A stretch of 64,000 nucleotides of DNA from an uncultured Actinomycetes bacterium (GCA_946482365.1 CAMLQY010000005.1:36602-100601); one strand, 5' to 3'; positions 45,899 to 55,595 are shown, counted from the stretch's first letter. Made by a program: numbers and translations. Notes: generated by a model not told the origin, from the sequence alone.

Positions 45899-45958
45899 AT
45901 GACGATTCAGCCAAGCTCGCCGGTCGTTCCACTGCTGTCAACGACCAAGAGCCGATGA
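45899..45958 (+). CDS. 19-residue mini-protein, copy 1
   Basis: A 19-codon frame reads MTIQPSSPVVPLLSTTKSR and stops with TGA at 45958. A purine-rich AGAGGGGG lies about nine bases before the ATG. It is nearly the same as a second frame 75 bp downstream: 14 of 19 residues match while many third codon positions differ, which suggests selection on the peptide. No known family. It could be a small exported or signalling peptide, a leader peptide or a toxin-like peptide. Confidence 0.5.
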   Translation: MTIQPSSPVVPLLSTTKSR

Positions 45959-46032
45959 AAAGCTCGAGGGCATAGGACTCGGCTGACAGCCGCCGTCCCG
46001 CCGAGGCTCACCGGTTGAAGGAGGTGACCGCG

Positions 46033-46092
46033 ATGACGATCCAGCGCTGTTCGACAGTCGTTCCGCTGTTGTCGACGACCAAGGTGCGTTGA
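46033..46092 (+). CDS. 19-residue mini-protein, copy 2
   Basis: The frame reads MTIQRCSTVVPLLSTTKVR and ends with TGA at 46092. The ribosome site AAGGAGGTGA (46018-46027) is a perfect anti-16S match with a five-base spacer, better than that of most genes in this window. It is paralogous to the frame at 45899-45958; the shared part is MTIQ, then VVPLLSTTK, then R. Ordinary gene prediction would miss both. The strong ribosome site and the duplication argue that the peptide is made. Confidence 0.55.
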   Translation: MTIQRCSTVVPLLSTTKVR

Positions 46093-46139
46093 AGGCCGAG
46101 CGCGCTCCTATCTGCAAGCGAGCGTCATCAATGATCCGG

Positions 46140-46531
46140 CTATCGGCTCGCGACCGCCCGGCGTTCGGCCCGAGCCTCGGGGCTCGGCGGGGGAGGGTCG
46201 GGCAACTGCAGGCGGCGCCGCGCGCGGGTGACCGCGGCGGCTGAGGTCCGGCAGGCGCGCGCGATCGTCCCATCGGTCTCCTCCGGCGTGCGGTTGACCT
46301 CGAACTCGATCAGGGCGGTGCGGCGGAGCTTGGCGCGGGCCTCCGCCGGGCTGTCGCTGGGCGCCGCGTCGAGGGCGGCATCGGCGGCCCGGCGGCGCCG
46401 GCAGACCAGGCAGAAGCAGCCCTCGGCCGACTCCTCCCAGGCGTTGGGGAGGGGAACAGGCTCGCGGTCCATGCGGCCGGCCGAGACGCCGCAGCCGTCG
46501 CAGGCCCACTTCGTCGCCAGGCTCGGTTCGC

Positions 46532-46535
<4 letters not shown>
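46140..46535 (-). CDS. zinc-ribbon / helix-turn-helix small protein
   Basis: 131 residues from ATG 46535. Two CxxC pairs, CDGCG near residue 12 and CLVCRRRR near residue 42, would bind one zinc. The second half has a helix-turn-helix-like TDGTIARACRTSAAAVTRARRRL. The start overlaps the end of the DEAD-box helicase gene by four bases, so the two are translated together and the protein may be an RNA- or DNA-binding partner of that helicase. No named family. Confidence 0.72.
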
Positions 46536-47722
<1,187 letters not shown>

Positions 47723-47928
47723 GATTCGTTACTCCTTCTTATCAGCGATTCGGGGAGATCCAGCGACCCCAAAACGCTCAGCAGCGCGAGGAGGAACGGA
47801 ACCTCTCGGGTGGCGTCGCGCCAAGCCCGACCCATCCACCGTAGCAGCCCGGAGGTGAAAAGCCCCTGGTGCTGAAGCGATATGCACGTACACTCATCAC
47901 GTTCGGCTGGCCACTCGAGGAGGGTTGG

Positions 47929-49506
47929 ATGTACGACTACGTCATCGTCGGAGCGGGATCGGCCGGCTGTGTCCTCGCGGCGCGGCTCTCCGAGGACCCC
48001 GACACCAGCGTCCTCCTGCTCGAGGCCGGCCCACCCGACACCAACCAGAACATCCACGTCCCGCTCGGCTACCTCTCGCTCGCCCGCACCGAGATCGACT
48101 GGGGCTACAGCTCGGCACCGGAGCCGAACTGCGGCGGCCGTCGCATCACGCTGCCCCGGGGCAAGGTCCTCGGCGGCTCCTCCTCGGTCAACGCGATGGT
48201 CTACATCCGCGGCAACCGCCGCGACTACGACGGGTGGGGCGTCGACGGCTGGGCCTGGGACGACCTCTTCCCCTACTTCCTCAAGGCCGAGGACAACGAG
48301 CGCGGCGCCTCGAAGTGGCACGCGGTCGGCGGGCCGCTGCCGGTCTCCGACCAGCGCTCGGGCAACAAGATCACGCCCGCCTTCGTCGAGGCCGGGGTCG
48401 AGGCCGGGCTGGCTCGCAACGAGGACTTCAACGGCGAGGAGCAGGACGGCGTCGGCATGTACCAGCTGACCCAGCGCGGCGGGATGAGGGCGAGCGCCTC
48501 CGTCGCCTACCTGCACCCGGCGATGGAGCGCCCGAATTTGACCGTGATGCCCTACATGCGGGTCGACCGGGTGCTCTTCGAGGGCACCCGCGCGGTCGGG
48601 GTCGAGGCGAGCCGGCTGGGCGAGTCGCAGGAGCTGCGCGCCGAGCGTGAGGTGATCCTCTGCGGCGGCGCCTACAACTCGCCGCAGCTGCTGATGCTCT
48701 CCGGCGTCGGCCCGGCCGAGCACCTGGCGATGCGCGAAGTCGAGGTGGTGCTGGACCAGCCGGCGGTGGGGGAGAACCTCAGCGACCACCCGGCCGCCTT
48801 CGGCGTCTGGACCACGCCCGAGCCCGAGAGCCTGCTGCTGGCGCGCGAGCCCGCGGCGATGGCCGAGTTCGAGGCCTCCCAGACCGGCCCCTTCGCCTCC
48901 AACCTCGCCGAGTCGGGCGGCTTCGCCCGGGTCGGGGCCGGCGCCGAGGCGCCCGACGTGCAGTTCCACGTCGCCCCGATCCAGATCGTCGAAGAGGGGA
49001 TGGGCGACCCCGAGGGTCACGGGGTCTGGGTCTCCCCCTGCCTGCTTACGCCGGAGAGCCGCGGCTCGGTCCGGCTCGCCTCCAACGACCCCAGCGCGCA
49101 CCCGGTCGTTCGCAATGCCTTCTACGAGGCCGGGCCCGACATGGCTCGGATGATCGAGGCGATGCGCCTGACGATGGAGATCTGCGCCCAGCCGGCCCTG
49201 CGGCCGTACTGCGCCGACCCCTTCACGGTTCCCGACGGCGATTCCGACGACGCCCTGCGCGCGCACGTCGCCGCGACCACCTTCGCGGTCTACCACCCGG
49301 TCGGCACCTGCGCGATCGGCTCGGTCGTCGACGCGGAGTTGCAGGTGCAGGGGACGGAGGCGCTGCGCGTCGTCGACGCCTCGGTGATGCCGACGGTCCC
49401 GCGCGGCAACACCAACGCGCCGACGATCGCGATCGCAGAGCGGGCGGCGGACTTGATCCGCCACGGCAGGGCACTCGCTACTGCTGACGTTGCTGCTCAG
49501 GCTTGA
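47929..49506 (+). CDS. GMC-family FAD oxidoreductase (choline dehydrogenase-like)
   Basis: 525 residues from ATG 47929 with GGAGGG about five bases upstream; an in-frame extension to 47869 is not needed. The FAD motif DYVIVGAGSAGCVLAARLSED is N-terminal, followed by the GMC signature GKVLGGSSSVNAMVYIRG. The catalytic His is in YHPVGTCAIG and the closing PTVPRGNTNAPTIAIAERAADLI is the C-terminal FAD segment. It oxidises a primary or secondary alcohol; the substrate is not defined by sequence. Confidence 0.93.
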   Translation: MYDYVIVGAGSAGCVLAARLSEDPDTSVLLLEAGPPDTNQNIHVPLGYLSLARTEIDWGYSSAPEPNCGGRRITLPRGKVLGGSSSVNAMVYIRGNRRDYDGWGVDGWAWDDLFPYFLKAEDNERGASKWHAVGGPLPVSDQRSGNKITPAFVEAGVEAGLARNEDFNGEEQDGVGMYQLTQRGGMRASASVAYLHPAMERPNLTVMPYMRVDRVLFEGTRAVGVEASRLGESQELRAEREVILCGGAYNSPQLLMLSGVGPAEHLAMREVEVVLDQPAVGENLSDHPAAFGVWTTPEPESLLLAREPAAMAEFEASQTGPFASNLAESGGFARVGAGAEAPDVQFHVAPIQIVEEGMGDPEGHGVWVSPCLLTPESRGSVRLASNDPSAHPVVRNAFYEAGPDMARMIEAMRLTMEICAQPALRPYCADPFTVPDGDSDDALRAHVAATTFAVYHPVGTCAIGSVVDAELQVQGTEALRVVDASVMPTVPRGNTNAPTIAIAERAADLIRHGRALATADVAAQA

Positions 49507-49648
49507 GGTGAGGGGTGGTAGTAGGGGACGCCGGGTGCCCCTACCAAAAAGCTACGCACGGGCCACGCGTGGGGGGTTTGGGTGGGGCCCCCCGCGGCCC
49601 ATAGACACCCCACAAACCTCGAAAAACTCCGTTCAGAAGCGCCGATGC

Positions 49649-49682
49649 GAGAGTTGACCCCCCTATAGGTGGGTCAACTCTC
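49649..49682. repeat. 12-bp stem hairpin downstream of the GMC gene
   Basis: GAGAGTTGACCC (49649-49660) pairs exactly with GGGTCAACTCTC (49671-49682) around a 10-base loop. There is no T tract. It lies within the 472-base gene-free interval 49507-49978 and may be part of a transcription end or of a small repeat element. Confidence 0.5.
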
Positions 49683-49728
49683 CACCGGCTCCCCGAAAGC
49701 TCCACATGACCTGGTGCCGTTACGGGCG

Positions 49729-49755
49729 CCCCAAGCTTTTTTAAAAAGCTTGGGG
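49729..49755. terminator. palindrome with T/A-rich stem, probable bidirectional terminator
   Basis: CCCCAAGCTTTTT and AAAAAGCTTGGGG form a 13-bp perfect stem around one base. The U-rich strand sits inside the stem whichever way it is transcribed, and the site lies between the GMC gene and the oppositely directed amtB. It is a plausible terminator, though the spacing of the T run is not classical. Confidence 0.5.
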
Positions 49756-49803
49756 ACCCTGGTATCGGGTTCGCAAGCCGGGCGTAACTCGGTGACGTGT
49801 TGA

Positions 49804-49946
49804 GAGGAGCCTGGCCGTCCTCCAGGCGAATGTCGCGAAGCGGCGGAAATGCAATCCGATGTCTGCGCGGCCGCTTAGGCCGCGCTCCTGGTTGCACCGC
49901 GCTAACGCGCGGTGCTCAATTCGACTGGAGGACGGCCGGGCTCCTC
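49804..49946 (+). ncRNA. strongly folded putative RNA or palindromic element
   Basis: A 22-bp terminal helix joins 49804-49825 to 49925-49946, perfect except for one U-G pair on the plus strand. Inside it are an 8-bp hairpin (GCGCGGCC at 49865-49872 with GGCCGCGC at 49878-49885) and another (CACCGCGC at 49895-49902 with GCGCGGTG at 49907-49914, loop TAAC), plus about 38 bases of possibly unpaired sequence on the 5' side. The G-U pair suggests plus-strand RNA, but a mobile palindromic repeat would look similar. No known RNA family was recognised. Confidence 0.5.
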
Positions 49947-49978
49947 CTACCCCGAGCGCAGAGCCTGGGGGATAACGG

Positions 49979-51283
49979 CTAGCCCGGGTCGGCTACCGGC
50001 ACCGGGGGCTCGACGCCGTCCTCGGGCATGACGAGGATCGCGCCCTCGCCCGTGACGTAGGCCTCCTCGCCGTGGTACGTGACGTCCATGCCGACCGCCT
50101 CGTCGTGCTCGCTGGCGCGCAGCGGCGTCACCGCGCCGATCAGCTTGAGCAGGGCGAAGGTCACGACGAAGGCGTAGGCCGGGGCGGCGATCGCCGCCAG
50201 GGCCTGGTCGAGCAGCTGGTCCGCGTTGCCGTAGAGGAGGCCGTCGGCGAGGCCGTTCCAGCCGACCTGGGCGACGAGGCCGATGAAGAGGATGCCGGTG
50301 AAGCCGGCGATGCCGTGGGCGGCGAGCACGTCGAGCGTCTCGTCGACCCGGGTGCGCGGCCGCCAGGCGATCACCGCGTAGCAGGGCAGGGCGCCGAGGA
50401 AGCCGAGCACCATCGCCCAGCCCGGGCTGATGAAGCCGCCGGCCGGCGTGATCAGCACGCAGCCGACGATGATCGCCGTCGCGGCACCGACCGCCGTCAC
50501 CTTGCGGCTGCGGATCAGGTCGAGGACGAACCAGGTGATCAGGGCGCAGGCCGGCGTGAGCAGCGTGTTGGTGAAGGCGAGCACGCTGTTGGCGCCGGTG
50601 TTGAAGCCGCTGCCGCCGTTGAAGCCGAACCAGCCGAACCACAGCAGGCCGGCGCCGAGCAGGACGAAGAGCGCGTTGTGCGGGAGCAGCGCCAGGCGGC
50701 CGTAGTCTTTGCGCGAGCCCACGACCAGCGCCGCCGCGAGGGCGGAGAAGCCGGAGGCCATCTCGACCGGGACGCCGCCGGCGAAGTCGAGCGTGCCTCG
50801 CTCGGCCAGCCAGCCGCCGCCGAAAGCCCAGTGGGCGAGCACCGCGTAGACGAGCACCGACCAGAGCGCGGCGAAGACGAGGAAGGCGCCGAAGCGCATC
50901 CGCTCGACCACGGCACCGGAGATCAGGGCCACGGTGATGATGCAGAAGGTGGCCTGGAAGGCCATGAAGAGCAGGTGGGGGATGGTCGATTCTTCGTTGC
51001 GCGGTTCCAGGTCGACGCCCTCGAGGCCAACGTAGCCGAGGCCGCCGATCAGGTCGCCGGTGCCGTCGAAGGCGAGCGAGTAGCCGACCACGGCCCAGGT
51101 GACCATCGCGACCGCGATCGCCGCGACGCACATCATGAAGGTGTTGAGCGTGTTCTTCGCGCGCACCAGGCCGGCGTAGAAGAGGCCCAGGGCCGGGGTC
51201 ATCAGCAACACCAGCGCGGTGGCGGCCAGCATCCAGGCGGTGTCCCCAGTGTCGATCGCGGCGATGAGAGGCAGCGCGCTCAT
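49979..51283 (-). CDS. amtB: ammonium transporter
   Basis: 434 residues with eleven predicted membrane spans. Family landmarks: TAWMLAATALVLLMTPALGLFYAGLVRAKN at the N-terminus, DFAGGVPVEMASGFSALAAALVVGSRKDYG, and WFGWFGFNGGSGF. The pore histidine region AHGIAGFTGILF is present. The cytoplasmic C-terminal tail is of the type that docks PII. The start overlaps glnK by four bases, the conserved glnK-amtB arrangement, in which PII plugs the channel when nitrogen is plentiful. Confidence 0.95.
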   Translation of the reverse strand: MSALPLIAAIDTGDTAWMLAATALVLLMTPALGLFYAGLVRAKNTLNTFMMCVAAIAVAMVTWAVVGYSLAFDGTGDLIGGLGYVGLEGVDLEPRNEESTIPHLLFMAFQATFCIITVALISGAVVERMRFGAFLVFAALWSVLVYAVLAHWAFGGGWLAERGTLDFAGGVPVEMASGFSALAAALVVGSRKDYGRLALLPHNALFVLLGAGLLWFGWFGFNGGSGFNTGANSVLAFTNTLLTPACALITWFVLDLIRSRKVTAVGAATAIIVGCVLITPAGGFISPGWAMVLGFLGALPCYAVIAWRPRTRVDETLDVLAAHGIAGFTGILFIGLVAQVGWNGLADGLLYGNADQLLDQALAAIAAPAYAFVVTFALLKLIGAVTPLRASEHDEAVGMDVTYHGEEAYVTGEGAILVMPEDGVEPPVPVADPG

Positions 51284-51636
51284 CGCTTCTCCACCGGCGT
51301 CACTGCGCCGTGGTCGGTCTCACCGGTGCGGATGCGCACGGCGCGGTCGAGGGGCAGGACGAAGATCTTGCCGTCGCCGACGTGGCCGGTGCGCGCGCCC
51401 TCGCAGAGCGCGTCGATCGTCGGCTGCACGAAGTCGTCGGAGACGGCGATCTCGAAGCGGACCTTCTCGGAGAGCCCCATCTGCACGGTCGTGCCGCGGT
51501 AGGTCTCGACCCGCTCGAGCTCGCCGCCGTGCCCCTGCACGCGGCTCATCGAGACGCCGCGCACCTCGGCGCGGAAGAGGGCCTCGAGCACGTCGTTCGC
51601 CTTCTCCGGGCGCACGATCCCGACCACGAGTTTCAC
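51280..51636 (-). CDS. glnK: PII nitrogen regulatory protein with altered T-loop
   Basis: 118 residues with the PII fold: MKLVVGIVRPEKANDVLEAL, the T-loop, TGHVGDGKIFVLPL (B-loop) and RIRTGE (C-loop). Tyr46-Arg47-Gly48 is kept, but position 51, the tyrosine that is uridylylated or adenylylated in classical GlnB/GlnK, is Val (YRGTTV instead of YRGAEY). Covalent control at that site is therefore impossible, and regulation should rest on ATP/ADP/2-oxoglutarate binding. It is the first gene of the glnK-amtB pair. Confidence 0.93.
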   Translation of the reverse strand: MKLVVGIVRPEKANDVLEALFRAEVRGVSMSRVQGHGGELERVETYRGTTVQMGLSEKVRFEIAVSDDFVQPTIDALCEGARTGHVGDGKIFVLPLDRAVRIRTGETDHGAVTPVEKR

Positions 51637-51722
51637 GCGTCCTCCCTTGCCATCGGGCGCGAGCCTATAGACATTTGCCGCGAGGGGTCAAGCTGGGCCG
51701 AGTGGCCTCCTACACTTGACCG

Positions 51723-52091
51723 ATGCCAAAGTCGCAGGCCGATTCCACCTTCACCCTGTACCGGCGCGGGATCGAGCTGCTCGAGGAGGAGGACTTCGAG
51801 GAGGCGGCGGCGCCGCTCGAGGAGGCGGCGCGGCGAGCGCCGGAGAAGTCCTCGATCCGCGAGGCGCTCGGTCGCGCCTACTTCCGCTCCGGCCGCTTCG
51901 CCGCCGCCGCGGTCGAGTTCAAAGCCGTCGTCGAGCGCCACCAGGTGAACGACTACGCGCACTTCTGCCTCGGCCGCGCCCTGGCCAAGACCGGGGAGAC
52001 CGAGCGCGCCCGCCACCACCTCGCGCTCGCCTCCAACCTTCGCCCGGACAGAAGCGACTACAGCTTCTATCGAGCGATGCTCGGCGCCTGA
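51723..52091 (+). CDS. TPR-repeat protein
   Basis: 122 residues from ATG 51723. About three tetratricopeptide helical pairs are visible: LYRRGIELLEEEDFEEAAAPLEEAARRAPE, ALGRAYFRSGRFAAAAVEFKAVVERH, and CLGRALAKTGETERARHHLALASNLRPD, with the usual Gly/Ala spacing. It has no catalytic motif, so it should be a protein-binding adaptor. It diverges from glnK across an 86-base gap. Confidence 0.85.
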   Translation: MPKSQADSTFTLYRRGIELLEEEDFEEAAAPLEEAARRAPEKSSIREALGRAYFRSGRFAAAAVEFKAVVERHQVNDYAHFCLGRALAKTGETERARHHLALASNLRPDRSDYSFYRAMLGA

Positions 52092-52182
52092 GCGCCCGAG
52101 TCGGCGCACGCCGTTGTCCTCGGTCGCTCGCGTGCAGAGCACGCCACGCTCCCTGCGTCCTAGGCCTGCTTGACTCGGACGC

Positions 52183-53898
52183 TCAGGCCACTTTTGCGTT
52201 CTCGCCGTCCTCGCCGCGCAGCCGGGTTGGCAGCTCGGCGACGATCGTGGTGCCTTCGCCCGGCGCGCTCTCCAGGCTCAGAGTGCCGCCCGCGAGCTTC
52301 ACCCGTTCGCGCATGCCGACCAGGCCGAAGCCGTCGGTCCTGCCGTCGAGGTCGAAGCCGCAGCCGCTGTCGGAGACGCGCACCCGCAGGGCTTCGTCGC
52401 TCTCGACCACTTCGACCATGGCGCGGTCGGTCTCCCCGTGCTGCGCCACGTTGTTTAGCGCCTCCTGCACCAGCCGGTAGACGGCGTCCTCGATCTCGCT
52501 GACCAGGCGGCGCTGCCTCTTCCCGGCGGGAAAGTCGAGGTCGAGGCTCATCTCGACCTCGATCGCTTCGCTGGCGCTGAGGCGTTCGGCGAGCGCTTCC
52601 AGAGCCGCCCCGAGCCCGAGCTCGTCGAGCGTCGTCGGCCTGAGGTCGGAGATCAGGCGGCGCATCTCGGCGATCGCGTCGTCGACCTGCTCGATCCCCC
52701 GGGAGAGCAGTCGCTCGGCCTCCTCGGGGTCGCTGCGCCTGGCGGCGGAGAGCAGCACGCGCAGCCCGGCGAGGCTCTGCAGGGACTCGTCGTGCAGCTC
52801 CCGCGCCCAGCGGCCGCGCTCGCGCTCGGTCGCGGCGATGCTTTCGCGGGTGCGGTCCTCGGCGACCGTCTGGGCGGTGGCGACCGCGGTCGCCGCGCTG
52901 GCGGCGAAGGAGACGAGGACCTGCTCGTCCTCGTCGCTGAAGCCTGCGACTCGCCCCAGCGGGTCGAGCGCGACCAGCACCCCGAGGGCCTGACCGCGGA
53001 AGACGAGGGGCACGAGCAGCGCCGTGACGCCGGTCTCCGGGTTGCCGGGCCGCGCCATCAGGCTGGGGTCGAGGTCCTGGATGCGTCGTGGCTCCCGCGC
53101 CTCCAGGACCTGGCCGGGGATCGAGCCGCCGATCGGGATGCGCGACTCGGCGGAGCCCTCCGCGTGCTCGCCGGCGACCGAGGCCGGGACGAGGTCGTCG
53201 CCTTCGTGCAGCAGGATCAGCAGCGTGCGCGCCTCGACCAGTGCCCTGGCGCGCTTGACCGCGATCTCGAGGATCCGCTCGAGGTCGGTCTCGCCGCCGA
53301 CCGCGCGGGTGATCTCGGTCGTCGCTTCAAGCCGGTGCACGGCGCGCTCCATCTCGTCGCGCTGGCTCTCGACGCTGTGGTATAGGCGCGCGTTCTCGAC
53401 CGCGACCGCCGTCCACTCGGCGAGGATCATCGCCGAGTGCTCGTCGGCGTCGTCGAACTCGCCCTCGTCCTTCTCGGTCAGGTAGAGGTTGCCCCAGGCG
53501 CGCCCCCGGACCATCACCGGAACGCCGAGAAAGGTGGTCATCGCGGGGTGCGCCGGGGGGAAGCCGTAGGAGCGTGCGTGGTGGCCGACGTCGCTGAGGC
53601 GCAGCGGCCGCGGCTGCTCGATCAGCAGGCCGAGCACGCCGCGCCCGCGCGGCAGGTTGCCGATCGCACGCCGCGTCTCCTCGTCGATGCCGTAGGTGAT
53701 GAAGCGCTCCAGCTCGTGACGGTCCTCATCGAGCACGCCGAGCGCGGCGTAGCGGGCGCCGGTCAGCTCGCAGGCGACCTCGAGCACACGGCGGAAGACG
53801 ACCTCGGGGTCGAGCTCGGCCACGAGGCTGCGGCCCACGTCGATCAGCTCGCGAAGTCGCGGCTCGTCGAGCGCGCTGCTGTCGTAACCATGTGCCAT
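52183..53898 (-). CDS. GAF-domain sensor histidine kinase (NarL-type, HisKA_3)
   Basis: 571 residues from ATG 53898; the frame is open 27 codons further but without a ribosome site. Two GAF-like domains occupy about 20-330 (ELTGARYAALGVLDEDRHELERFITYG begins the first). The dimerisation helix has the phospho-accepting His in RWARELHDESLQSLAGLR (about 370). The HATPase domain has LVQEALNNVAQHG and DSGCGFDLDGRTDGFGLVGMRER. No membrane span is present, so it is a cytoplasmic sensor. It diverges from its probable partner regulator at 54031. Confidence 0.92.
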   Translation of the reverse strand: MAHGYDSSALDEPRLRELIDVGRSLVAELDPEVVFRRVLEVACELTGARYAALGVLDEDRHELERFITYGIDEETRRAIGNLPRGRGVLGLLIEQPRPLRLSDVGHHARSYGFPPAHPAMTTFLGVPVMVRGRAWGNLYLTEKDEGEFDDADEHSAMILAEWTAVAVENARLYHSVESQRDEMERAVHRLEATTEITRAVGGETDLERILEIAVKRARALVEARTLLILLHEGDDLVPASVAGEHAEGSAESRIPIGGSIPGQVLEAREPRRIQDLDPSLMARPGNPETGVTALLVPLVFRGQALGVLVALDPLGRVAGFSDEDEQVLVSFAASAATAVATAQTVAEDRTRESIAATERERGRWARELHDESLQSLAGLRVLLSAARRSDPEEAERLLSRGIEQVDDAIAEMRRLISDLRPTTLDELGLGAALEALAERLSASEAIEVEMSLDLDFPAGKRQRRLVSEIEDAVYRLVQEALNNVAQHGETDRAMVEVVESDEALRVRVSDSGCGFDLDGRTDGFGLVGMRERVKLAGGTLSLESAPGEGTTIVAELPTRLRGEDGENAKVA

Positions 53899-54030
53899 CT
53901 CAGCCCTTCCCCAGTCGAGCCTTTTCGGCCAATTGATCCTACCGCCTGGGCCAATATGGTCAAAGCGAACTGACCTCAAGCCGAAGTTCGCGGTAAAACA
54001 CCGATGCCGGGCGGGCTCGCGAAGGGTTAG

Positions 54031-54750
54031 ATGGTGGAAGTCATGGGCTCAGCCGAGAGAGACGCCGGCGCAGGTAACGTCGCAACCGTGCACGCGAACG
54101 CAGCGACGGAGGCGAAGGAGATCGTGGAGACGACGATCGTCCTCGCCGACGACCACACGGTGATGCGCAGCGCCCTGCGGATGCTGCTCGACGCCGAGCC
54201 GGGCTTCGAGGTGGTGGCGGAGGCCGGCGACGCCGACACCGCGGTCCGTTACGTTCGCGGCCACAAGCCGGCGGTCCTGATCCTCGACCTCAACATGCCG
54301 GGACGCTCCAGCCTCGACGCGGTGCCCGACATCCAGGAGGCCTCGCCGGGCACCGAGATCGTCGTGCTGACGATGCAGAACGAGCCCGCCTTCGCCCGCC
54401 GCGCCCTGCAGGCCGGGGTTCGCGGCTACGTCCTGAAGGAGGCCGCGGACGCCGAGCTGGTCCAGGCCGTGCGCAGCGCCGCCGCCGGGGACACCTACCT
54501 GCAGCCGGCCCTGGGAGCGCGGTTGGCTGCCGGTGCGGATGCGCGGCAGGCCGACGAGCTGAGCGACCGCGAGCGCGACGTGTTGCGATTGATCGCTTTG
54601 GGGCATACGAATGCTGAGGTGGCCGAGCAGCTCTTCATCAGCATTCGTACGGTGGAGAGCCATCGGGCGCATATTCAGCAGAAGTTGAGGCTTTCGAGTC
54701 GGGCTGAGTTGGTTCGTTATGCGTTGGAGCGTGGGTTGGTTGAAACCTGA
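54031..54750 (+). CDS. NarL/FixJ-type response regulator
   Basis: 239 residues. The receiver domain has IVLADDHTVMRSALRMLL, the phosphorylated Asp in VLILDLNMPG (about 87) and the Lys in GYVLKEA. The output domain is a LuxR-type HTH: LSDRERDVLRLIALGHTNAEVAEQLFISIRTVESH. The first 30 residues are Ala/Glu-rich and outside the domain; starts at 54043 or at GTG 54124 (AAGGAG upstream) are alternatives. Head-to-head placement with the histidine kinase indicates a cognate pair. Confidence 0.92.
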   Translation: MVEVMGSAERDAGAGNVATVHANAATEAKEIVETTIVLADDHTVMRSALRMLLDAEPGFEVVAEAGDADTAVRYVRGHKPAVLILDLNMPGRSSLDAVPDIQEASPGTEIVVLTMQNEPAFARRALQAGVRGYVLKEAADAELVQAVRSAAAGDTYLQPALGARLAAGADARQADELSDRERDVLRLIALGHTNAEVAEQLFISIRTVESHRAHIQQKLRLSSRAELVRYALERGLVET

Positions 54751-54769
54751 GTTGTTCGAAGGGTTGTAG

Positions 54770-54878
54770 GGCCTGCCCCGGCAGGGGTTCCACTTAACTT
54801 TTTCGAGTGGCGGCGCTGGCGATGCCGGTGGGTGCTGACGAAAAAGTACAAGACGTTCCACCCCTGCCGGGGCAGGCC
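54770..54878 (-). repeat. inverted-repeat element, copy 1 (intergenic)
   Basis: Perfect 18-bp arms at 54770-54787 and 54861-54878 enclose a second pair ACTTTTTCG/CGAAAAAGT (54797-54805, 54839-54847). On the minus strand it contains GAACGTCTTGTACTTTTTCG then TCA, shared with one mismatch with the element at 59532-59643. The near-equal lengths (109 and 112 bp) and the same nested plan define a small repeat family. It lies between two convergent genes and could also terminate transcription. Confidence 0.7.
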
Positions 54879-54899
54879 TTGGTCACACTCAACACGTGC

Positions 54900-55595
54900 T
54901 CAGGCTAGGAGCGGAATCACGCAGCGGAATTTGTGTGAGCTTGTTGAGGCCGCGAACGAGATTTCGCCCGAAGCTGACACGGTGACGACTCCATACAGGC
55001 CGGGTGAAGAGACCACTGGGATGTCGTTGCTCCACTCGTCTTTGCTGTCTAGGTTTATGCCGGGTTTTTGGGCGTAGGCGGCTAGTTGTAGGGCGTCGGG
55101 GAGGGTGCCGCCTTGGGTGGCGCAGGAGGCTGCTGCTGCGGGGGCGGTTATTGCGGTTTCGCTGGAGGAGGTCTGCCAGCAGGCTCCGGCGAAGAGCTGG
55201 GTGCCGGGGAGGCAGCCGGCGGAGTAGCCGTTCACTTTGCTTGCGGTGACGGCGTTGACCGCGTTGAGGGCGGTCTCGGCATCGACGGCGCTCTGGGCGG
55301 TGTCCGCCGTTTCCGCGTGGGCGGCGTTCGGCACCTGGCCGAGGCTGAGCTCGTTGATTTCGGCGCCGGTGATCGGGCCGGAGTGCCGGTCGAGCGCCGA
55401 GAGCAACCCCGGCGCCAGCCGGCTCGCCGCCACCGAGCCGGGCTTCAGGCGGTTGCCCGGCAGCGACTTGACCTTGATCGCGCGGCCGTTGAGCTTGGCC
55501 TTCTGGGCGGCGTAGACGCTGCCCCCGAGCGCGACGAACAGCGCCACGGCCGCGATCGCCAGGGCCGGCGACGGCAACCTCATCCCTCTTCTCAT
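54900..55595 (-). CDS. exported surface-type protein of unknown function
   Basis: 231 residues from ATG 55595 with GGGAGGGAAGCG just upstream; the frame open to 55832 is not protein-like. The N-terminal signal or anchor is PALAIAAVALFVALGGSVYAAQ, then GRAIKVKSLPGNRLKPGSVAASRLAPG. A run of Ala/Thr/Asn helix (AETADTAQSAVDAETALNAVNAV) leads to a Cys-containing C-terminal domain. Signal plus low-complexity stalk plus small C-terminal head is a frequent plan in Thermoleophilia cell-surface proteins. No enzyme motif is present. Confidence 0.75.
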   Translation of the reverse strand: MRRGMRLPSPALAIAAVALFVALGGSVYAAQKAKLNGRAIKVKSLPGNRLKPGSVAASRLAPGLLSALDRHSGPITGAEINELSLGQVPNAAHAETADTAQSAVDAETALNAVNAVTASKVNGYSAGCLPGTQLFAGACWQTSSSETAITAPAAAASCATQGGTLPDALQLAAYAQKPGINLDSKDEWSNDIPVVSSPGLYGVVTVSASGEISFAASTSSHKFRCVIPLLA

